A DNA stretch of 64,000 nt, from contig NC_072793.1 in assembly GCF_028583425.1 (NCBI RefSeq), positions 104,207,689 through 104,271,688 on the forward strand. The letters are read 5' to 3'. The stretch is from Eublepharis macularius (Eukaryota > Chordata > Lepidosauria > Squamata > Eublepharidae). The position numbers and the translations under genes are program-made. The notes beneath the pieces are model-generated. The model searched no databases. It was not told where the DNA came from and worked only from the letters and a program-made list of their open reading frames with translations. Shown piece after piece: positions 48,901-58,577 of the stretch; within the stretch, counting starts at the first letter, position 1, and each line of letters starts with the position of its first letter.

Positions 48901-51900
48901 TAAAATATTTAGTGGTGTATTTAACTTCAAAATGCAGTTCATTAATGAAACTGCTTCAAGAAAAAATTAGAGAGGTGGAGAGGACTTCAACTTTCGCTGA
49001 TGGGAAGGATTGCAACTATCAAAATGAATATATTACCATGTATAGTATTTTTATACCAAATCATCCCCACCTGTATTAATAAAGCATTTTTGAAGAATTA
49101 AATAAAGCAATATCTAAATTTATTTGGCAAGGGAAAAAACCAAGAATTAAACTGAAAACGCTTCAAGGCTTGAAAGAGGATGCTGGCTTTGCCTTATCTG
49201 ATTGGAAAATTTATCATAAAGTGCATTGCCAAATCTGGATGAGGGAGTGGATTCTTTTAGAAAATCAAAGACTACTAGCTTTGGAAGGTCATAATTTACA
49301 GTTAGGATGGCATGCATTTGTATGGTATGGAAAAACAACCGGACATAAATATTTCAAAAATCATTGGATAAGGAAATCTCTTATAACAAAATGGGAAGGA
49401 ATTGTACCATCAATATATTCCAAGATCCCACAATGGGTTTCACCATTAGAAGCGTTCTCTCAGCCAAATGTATTTTCTCCAGATAAGATTATTAGATATA
49501 AAGATCTCTTAGATGATAAAGGAGTATTAAAAACAAAAGAGGAATTGCAGAGACAAGGTATTAATCTAGACTGGTGGTCAAGGGTTCAGATTGAATCTAG
49601 ATATAACAAAGATAAAAATGGGAGGCTTTTACCTAGAACAAAAGGATTTTGAAAAATTATGTGATTCTGATGAAAAACTGATTAAGAAAATGTATTTATT
49701 TTTGATGCAAATGAAGACGGATGAGGGGGTGGAAAAATGTAAGACTCTGGCCGTCGTCACACGGCCATAAATTTAGCGTCAAACTAGCGCCATCTCCCGC
49801 TGGATTCTCACCTTATTCTGACTCTCTTGCGATTTCGCCATTCTCCCCAATTCACGCTTTGTGACTCTTTGTCGTCTTTATCCACTTCCATGTGAATGCC
49901 CTAGATCGACTATGAATGCTTTGCAACACCAAAACGCTCACTCTTCCTGATCATCTGTCTCACCTAACACTGATTCTCCTGCCCTACACTCCCACAAGCC
50001 CCAGTGCAACCCACAATTAAGCCTCAAAGTAATTTTTTAAAAAAAACATCAGCCTTATAGCGCTATAATGCTATAGCGCTATTCTGCCATGGGTGGGAAA
50101 CCTCTGCTACCTATCACGGTTGGCTTTTGGGTTGGCCCAGCACAACATTATAACAGAGGAGTGATATAATGCAAATATGCGGGGAAAAAAATTTAAAAAG
50201 GGGGCGGGATATTTAGGGCCCCGTTTCCAGAGGCAGTTTGACTGACCGTCGAATTGCACTTTCCCCTTTTAATGTGACTGACTGGAATCGCAAGCAGTCG
50301 TCAAAAGATGGGAGAATCCGTTCTAATAACGATAACAGAAGGAATGATTTCTAGTGCAAAGCTGACGAAATAAGGGCCCGTGTGACAATGGCCTCTACGG
50401 TCACAGAATTTAGGATATACTATTGATCCAGTATAATGGAATAAGATATGGAAAGTGAATGTTAAAATAACTAAGTCTGTTGCATTTAAAAAGAACTTAG
50501 AGCCAAAACACACGAGAAGAAATATCTAGAATCAGCACGTGTTCTCTTACCTCAAGGTTTGCCAGGATCTGTAGGTGTCCTGGAAGCTTAAAGTTTAGCA
50601 TTTACAGAGCAGCAGGAAGGGAAATACAGGCACCTGTATTTCCCTTCCCCTTCCTGCTGCTCTGTAAATGCTAAACTTTAAGCTTCCAGGACGCCTACAG
50701 ATCCCGGCAAACCTTGAGGTAAGAGAACACGTGCTGAATCTAGGTATTTCTTCTCGTGTGTTTTGGCTCTTATATAAGATGTTTTATAGATGAAATTGCT
50801 GTACATGGCAGCGATGGACAAACTGACCAGGAAAATAAGAGCACAAGACTCAGAAGAATTGGTTATGGACTGGGAGAAATTTAAAAGTTATTTGGAAAAG
50901 AAATGGGACGTAAGGGGGAAAGTGTGGTCATTGGACAACTATTAAAGGGGGAGGTAGATTGTCTTTACCGTTGGAAATAACATTTGGAAAGTTAAAGTAA
51001 GTTAATAAAAATAATATTCTTTCTTAGACAATGTATTGGTTAGAAAAATAGATATAATTAGATAATGGGTTGGAAAGCTGTTGGAAGTCTAACAAAAAAA
51101 GGGGGGAGGGAGTGGGTGAGGGAAACAGGAATAGGTGGGGTAATAGAATGTATATTAATTAATTTGTATGTTAACTCACCCAATAAAAATTATTTTTTTT
51201 AAAGAAAAGATGTTTTATAGATGGTATCTAACACCGGATAGGCTTGCTAAAATGTATAAAAACATGTCAAACAATTGCTGGAAATGTGGGAAACATACAG
51301 GGACATTTTATCATATGTGGTGGACTTGTAAAGAGGTGCATAGATTTTTGACAATGGTACACACATTTTTACAAACTATCTTACAGGTTTCAATTCCCTT
51401 CAAACTGGAGACATTTTTGTTAAATTGTATGCCAGATGTACTGAACAAAGAACAGAAATACCTCACAGTACATGTAGTAACAGTGGCCAGAATTTTATTA
51501 GCATTTTATTGGAAACGTCAAACAATACCTCTGCAAGAGGAGTTAATAACGAAGATAATGGAAAACGTGGAAATGGACAAATTAACCTCATTAATGAAAG
51601 GACAAATGGAAGAAGACTTTTCTAATGCCGTAGACCATTATAGTGCTTCTGCACAGTTTGCTGATTGATCATCTTGCTTGATAGACTTTTTTAAACATCA
51701 ATTTTTTAAACATCAATTTTTCCTAAAGGTTGTATTATTTATAACAAACATTTTGTTACACTGTTGTCCAGCCTTTCCTCTAAGGAGTTCAGGACAGTGG
51801 TCATGGTTCCCTCCTCCCTTTTTATTTTCTTAGCACTCCTTTGAGATAATCACACAGAAAGATATTGCCTCCAGCCCAAAAAAGACGATGCCACATTCTC

Positions 51901-54900
51901 AAGTCTGACAGAGGGACTTGGAACCTTTCTAGATCCTGTTTTTAAAAACTTTTGTAAATGTCATTGGGGCCTGATCCTGCTGGCGACTTTGGCATGGAGG
52001 GATGAGGGGCTCCTATTAAAAATGTTGAGTAACATGCCTTGGCTTTTTTTCAGCTATTTTAGCTGTTACAAATGATTGGGGCGCGGGTTAAGACAAGAGT
52101 TCTTCATCCTCCAATGCTGCCGTCTCCAGCAAGATTGAGCCCCCAATGCATTTTTAAAAGTGAAAAAAGGCCCAGAAATGGTGCCATATCCCTGAGGCAG
52201 ATTCAGGATTGTGGTAGCCTCCAATTTGGCCCTCAGTAAACTTTGTGGGAGTTGAAATTCAGCCTCCCAGTCTGAAATTAAACCCCCTAACTACTATGCA
52301 CACTATTTCATCAAAAATATTCAAAACAAGGGTAGGGGAAGGCATGTGACCACATGTTATTACTAACTGAGTCATATACTTTCATCAACTTGTAATTAAT
52401 TGGGAGGACATACCAATCTTTCAAAAGTTTTAAGGGCCTATCCCAAAAGTAAGCACATAACATGAATTTGCCTTGCACTGAGGTAGACTGCTGGTCTATC
52501 AAGGTCAGTATCTTCTGCTGTGGCTGGCTGTAATCCCCCAAAGTCTTAGACAACGTTCCTTCTCATCATTTACTACCTTATTCTTTAAACTTGACCATTC
52601 AGCCATGGTTCTTCCCTCATGTAATGATTATCAGATAGTGTACTAATTATGCAACTGTTACGTGTCATGGAGGTTCCAAATGACACAGACCAGTAGCTAT
52701 GAAAGGTAAAGTGCAAGTTCTCTTCAACCAATACAATTAGTGTAATACTTGTTTCTCATCCTGCGTATTTTTTACCTAGCCTCCCTTCTAATTATTCTAG
52801 TGTTAGCAACTGAAAAAAATTCTAAAGAAAATGGGTATATATATAACAAATACATTATGTTGCTTACATTTAGCATTGAAACAACAGTTTGTGCTAATGT
52901 ACCTGCTTCTGTAGGTTTGTTTGCCACCTCTTGAGCATCAGGCTTGGTGACCACCATGGAGGTCAGGGGGGTAACAAAATTGAACTTCAAAGAGAATTCC
53001 AAAGCTTGAGCTTCTAGGCTTTTCCGCTGATCTTCCTCTGCTGAAACACTAAAGCAGGGAGGGGAAAGACAGCACAGTCTACTTCTACAGTGTTCAGAGA
53101 AACAAAACATGTTGAATGTTATGTTTCACAGATTGCATGATAGGTGTTTCCAGGGGTCCTTTCGTAGATAAAGAGCTGGAGGCACGCATTAGCATAACTC
53201 ATTAGCATAATGCATTAGCATATGCCACACCCCTTGCTATCACCAGAAGTGTGTCATTAGCATAACTGATTTGCATATGCCATGCCCCCTGGCATCACCT
53301 GTCCTGGCTGTTTTGGACCCAATCCCGGCCATTCAGGGCCAAAATTGGGCCCAAAATGGCAAAAAGGGGCTGAAAATGGCCAAAAAGGGGCCCAAAATGG
53401 TCAGGATTGGGCCGCTGCTAAGTGGAAGAGTGATCCACCACCCATCAGAGGCCCAATCTGGGCCGTTTTGGCCCCAATCCAGGCTGAAACGGGCCCAAAA
53501 TGGCCGAGAGTCAAGTGGGTGGGGCCACCTGACATGTGACCTCTTTGGGGAACTGCTGGAACTGTGTTCCTGCGCATTCCCCCTCGAAATGAGCCCTGGG
53601 TGTTTCTACTCCCCATCCTTGAAAAAAACAGTTTTGGGAAAAATCAGAGGGGAGCCAGGGAAAACCCAAGAGGTGCATGAACGTACCACAATGCTGTAGG
53701 GAACCATGGGGAAAAAACCCTTCTACCCAACCTCATTGAACCTGTGGCAAATAACCTGTGTGTAAATGGCCTAGATTAGCGGGGGTGGGAGGGGTCACAT
53801 GTATTTACATACAGTGGGAAATGAATGCTTATTTATGCAGTTATGTATGAAATCCTTCAAGTGATGCAATCCTCAGAAGCTTTTAGAAAGATGGTTACAG
53901 AAGCCAGAGACCTGGACCTGGACAGCATGTGATACAGCAACCTTGCTGAACCTTCACAAGTTTGGGTCTGGAGGGGAGACCTCTGGGGAATCCCCAGCGT
54001 ATGCCAGCTTGAGTTCCATGATTTAAGAATGATAAATACAACCGATAGCAAAACCATGCTTAAGATTATCTGCTGAGAGAGTAACAGAAGAAGCTGCTGG
54101 TGCTTTATATTCTAGACTATGGAACTAATTATTATTATAAATCCTGCATTTATATGACATAGGGAAACACGTAGAGAGAACATACTTATATCTGAGGGTT
54201 GTACTATGCGCCTTCTGTATGTCTGGATCTCCTAGGTCATTAAACAAAGTCTTTAATGCATTGTATTATTAGTTTACAAGTTAGCAAAGTCTTGAATGTA
54301 TTTTATTAGCTTACGATTTTTCTAGCAGTTGTTGTATAGTTAAGTAGGCCCATAATCTCTCGATGAAATTTCCAAAAATGTATTTCTGATGCTGAAACAC
54401 TTCTTCCTTTTCTGCTACATTTACTTCCTCTTTAAGAGTCAAGTTGCTAATTTGCTGAGAGGGGGGAAAGTTTGATTTATTTGCAACATGAATAAAAGAA
54501 GCACATGCTCTTTCATGTATTTTTATACACCAACTAATCTAAAATGAAACGACATATTCAACTGACTTGCAGCAGACATCTATTTTCTGTCTTCGTAACA
54601 GAACCCAAAGACTGATCATACACTCCAGGGAATACTGGAGCACAGTAAACTATAAAAACTGAACTTAGAAATTGTTCAGATGGTATTTGGTAAGTAATTG
54701 CAGGGGTGAAGTAACCAGAACATTGAGTTGGGCTCAAGTAAACAAGACCTGGCCTATACAATGAAAGTGGCAACTACAGGTTTTCACAGAGGACCACAGA
54801 GACTCCTTTTCAAATCAAACATAAGGGCAATAAAACAAATATAAAAACAAAATCCATACAGTTATCCTGAACCACACTTGTGGTACCTAACCACGAGATC

Positions 54901-57900
54901 TTTCAGGTTAAAATAATCTCATAGTATTGACTAGATAGCCCCTCCCCAGCTGTTTCCAGTGTTGTTTGTGACAATGGGGTACTTTCAGCTTTAGCCTCCA
55001 TAGTTCAGCTCTACCAGGACTTCTTCATTTTTCTCCAAGAATTCTCTTATGAAACCTTCCTTTTGTACAGTCTGGCTCTCTACATACTTTCCCCTACCCC
55101 CCCCCCTTTGTATGGAAATCTGGCTTCTGGAAATGTCCTACCCATTCAGGACAAAAAAAATCTTTAGATCACCTCCCCACACTTTTCCCGACCTTCCTGG
55201 TCTTCCTGACAGGCGCTTAGCAAGCATTGTTCTGGTGCTACCCTGCTGTTGTTGAGGGAGCTTCCTAGGAGAAAATGACCAAGCCTATGAACTTTCATAT
55301 GAAAACTACTTTAACAAATACTTCATACAACCCAGATACAACAATTGTGGAAGCATTCTAGCACTGTAAACTTACATTTTAAACATCTGCCACACAAGCT
55401 TAGGATGCTAAGTTTCCTGTGTGGGAAATGTTTAGATTGTATGTAGACTGTGCTTCAAAGCGTATTGCTGTTGTGTATTCTCCATGTAAATAATAACTGG
55501 AAAAAATGAGAAAGAACATGGAAATTAGCTAATCTTAAGAGAAATTACCCTTTTCCAGATGTCAGGCCACAACTGTACTCAGCAAACTACACATTGCAAT
55601 AGTTTCCTGCTAATACAATCTTGATTCTAAAAGATGATTTAGATTTTCAAAATTTTCTGTAATACCTCATTTGTGTTTGCTTTGTGACAAAGTTCACGAT
55701 AGTGGAGTTTTATTAGCACACAATAAATATTCAAAAGATTTGATTAGTAAATATTTATGTATTTTCTTCAAAACTGCTAAGCATTTAAAGAAATTTTCAC
55801 AATTATTTGTTATTTTAAAAGCCCAATCCAAATCAGAAATGAGATGAAATAATCAGAAGTCATTGTTCAACAATTATCTGTTTCTTGCAGAAGAAGTTAT
55901 ACTATAGTAAATACTTACTGTTTGAGCTTTAATTTCCACAGGGAAAGCATCAATTTCATTGCCAATCTTCCCAGCTACTACAATCTCGGAGCCAGCAAAA
56001 AGCAACTTGAAGTTATTCTGAGTGGTTTCCTGTACTGCGTAGTCAAGATACTTCATTTCAATCCCCTTCAGGATGGGAGTAGCTACTTCATGATAAAAAT
56101 TCTTTCATCAAACAGAGAGAAGAGGTTACTACAGTATTAAATCTAATTTTCTAGTCATGCTAAACCATTACAGAGATACCTTAATGTATCTGGATGGATT
56201 TCCTTTGGGACATGAACTGATGCACATGTATTATGGCCCTACCTGGAGTTGTAGGGCTGCATCTGCATCCTCATATATACGCCGAGCAATTCCTCCATTA
56301 TCTAATGCCATCTTCTCCAGGAATGTGTAGCTGACATCAAAGCCAAAGCCAAGGCAGTAAAGAAAGTACTTGCCATTATTAGCCAGCTTTATGATGTCTT
56401 GAATCTTATGAACATCTCTAACGCCTGTCAAATAGAAAAGGCAAACATGGTGCTATTGTTGGTTATATTAACAACTGGGTTTAATTTGCTGGATTTATAA
56501 TGAAGAAAGAGACAATTACAGTCAGCTATTAACGAAAATATAAACAGCTTCTGAGATGACCAAAGTGACAAATGCTTTCAGAAAGGAAAAGAGTAAAAGT
56601 GAAATGTGTTATTTTTTGGTTTGCCAACTTTTGACAAGTTGGCAAACATTTGTTTGTTTGTTTGCCTTATAGTTCACCTTTCTTACTGAGACTCAAAGCT
56701 AATTACATGGTGTAAATCAATACGATCAACAGAATGGGACATCCAGTAAACAATAAGCAATAGGGTTTGGACTGCAGAAACCTGAAACAAAGCGTAAGCA
56801 TTTAAACATGGCACATAAAATGATGCAGAAATTACAGAGCAGGAGCATACTTACAGCATCAGACAGTACATACAATCAAGACTTTTTCCCAGGGGTGTGC
56901 ACCAGTAGGGGATACTGGTACCTCTGTACAGAGCATTGGTACCTCTTTATAGAGTATCAGCACCTCTTACGCATTTGGGATTTGGGCTGAGAGGGGAGAA
57001 CATCATGGGTACCAGCACCTCCTTTCTTAGAAAAAAGCACTGCATACAAGACACAATAGTATAGTCCACTCCACTGTCCCTACCTCTTTAACTAAGCACC
57101 CTTCTGAACTGTTTCAGAGGAGTAGCCATAACACAGAGCCAGCGGAAAGCCTGGAACCAAACTTTCTAGGTGAGAGGTACAGCCTTTTCTAATCTGACAT
57201 CTCATGAGTGGAGTTTTGCAGAATTTGGTAGGTCAGGCACAGCAGAGAAGAATCTGAAGTGGCGAAAGCTGACAGATCCAGTGATGAGGCGAATGATCCT
57301 CAACTTTACTGCGTTTTTTGAATGAAGTTCTGTCAGAATGCAGATTTACTGTTTTGACCAATAAAACGATGCTTCATTTGTCATCTTAGTGGTTTTGGGG
57401 CATGTGACAAAAATGTAAACTATTTTTGCATCTTTAGTGCACATTATATCTCAAAGAATGCTTTGGAAAGCATTCTTTGGATGCCCATGAGATGTCATAA
57501 AAAGTCCATCAATCCCAACCTCTTTGGTCTAGGTCTCTTCTACACAGTGACAGGATTTTGTTGTTTTCCTGCTGCAGCTGCAGCTGCAGTTAAAAGGCAG
57601 AAGCAAGGGGTCTTCAACGTGGCAGTCCCTCTCCAATGGGCCACCAGTGCTTTTTCATTTTTTTAAAAAAATGGTAGTCAAATAATGTTATATTAATACA
57701 CCATTGTACTGATAATTGTAGCAGTTTCACTGAATTCCCAACTTTCATTTTTAAAAAGTAAGTCTATAGCCCCTTCCCTTGTAGAGATATGCCTTTTTCC
57801 TTACATCTCTGCAAGGAAAGGTGCTATAGAATTACTTCTTTTTTAAAAAAAAGAAAGCTGAGAATTCAGAAAAATTGCTGTACCTATCGGTAGTGCACAT

Positions 57901-58538
57901 TTTTTAACCTGAATGTTCTAACTGTTGTTCCCTATTGTACTTTGGTCCATGAATGTCCTAGCTATTGATTATATTGTATTTTTACTTGCACTATATAAGC
58001 TGCCTTAGATCTCAGAGAGAAAGGGGGACTATTACAGCCCACATCTCTTCCCCCCCCATCTTGGGCACTTGTGCAACCCATCAATTTTTCCTCACTCCCA
58101 TCCTCTGCAACCTCCTTTATATCCCCCTAGATTCAGTCCCCCTCCCAGATACTTTCTAAGTCCCTATATGTCTTGTGTGTGTCTGTCTTCTTCATCTCAG
58201 CAGCTCCATTCTCCTGTTCCTGCCTGGACCTAGCACACAGTTTTCTCCCTCAGTTGGGTCCTCCCAAACAACAACAACAACAACATTCCATTTATATACT
58301 GCCTTTCAGGACAAGTTAACGCCCACTCAGCAGTTTACAAAGTGTGTTATTATTATCCTTATGACAATCATCCTGTGAGATGGTTGGGGCTGAGAGAGCT
58401 CCAGAGAGCTGTGAGTGACCCAAGGTCACCCAGTTGGCTTCAAGAGGAGGACTGAGGAATCAAACCCAGTTCTCCAGATTAGAGCCCTGCTGCTCTTAAC
58501 CACTACACCAAACTGGCTCTCTGGAAACACACACACGC

Positions 58539-58577
<39 letters not shown>

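Larger units (their letters stand above)
45080..51668 (+). pseudogene. L1 ORF2 (endonuclease and reverse transcriptase), fragmented
   Basis: Coding pieces: 45080-45887, 47430-49748, 50394-50498, 50771-50792, 51224-51668. The gaps are later transposon insertions with target duplications. Internal stops also occur (45702, 47599, 48318). Nicks and reverse-transcribes at the target site in active relatives; dead here. Confidence 0.9.
42947..51700 (+). mobile_element. L1 LINE, near full length, broken by four insertions
   Basis: The 5' UTR begins near 42947 (gacttccggtttcg). ORF1 from 44038 ([11 protein letters not shown], coiled coil, C-terminal [16 protein letters not shown] to 45050) has several stops. 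ORF2 from 45080 has endonuclease ([29 protein letters not shown]), reverse transcriptase ([43 protein letters not shown] at 48705-48716) and the C-terminal Cys motif [18 protein letters not shown] near 51276. Stops at 45702 and 48318 and the insertions make it inactive. It occupies the ITIH4 intron between exons h and g. Confidence 0.93.

Noticed and set aside
53271..53699. 142-residue open frame with KMAKKGPKM repeats
   Set aside because: Produced by the repeated ggcccaaaatggc units within the hAT element at 53151-53598.
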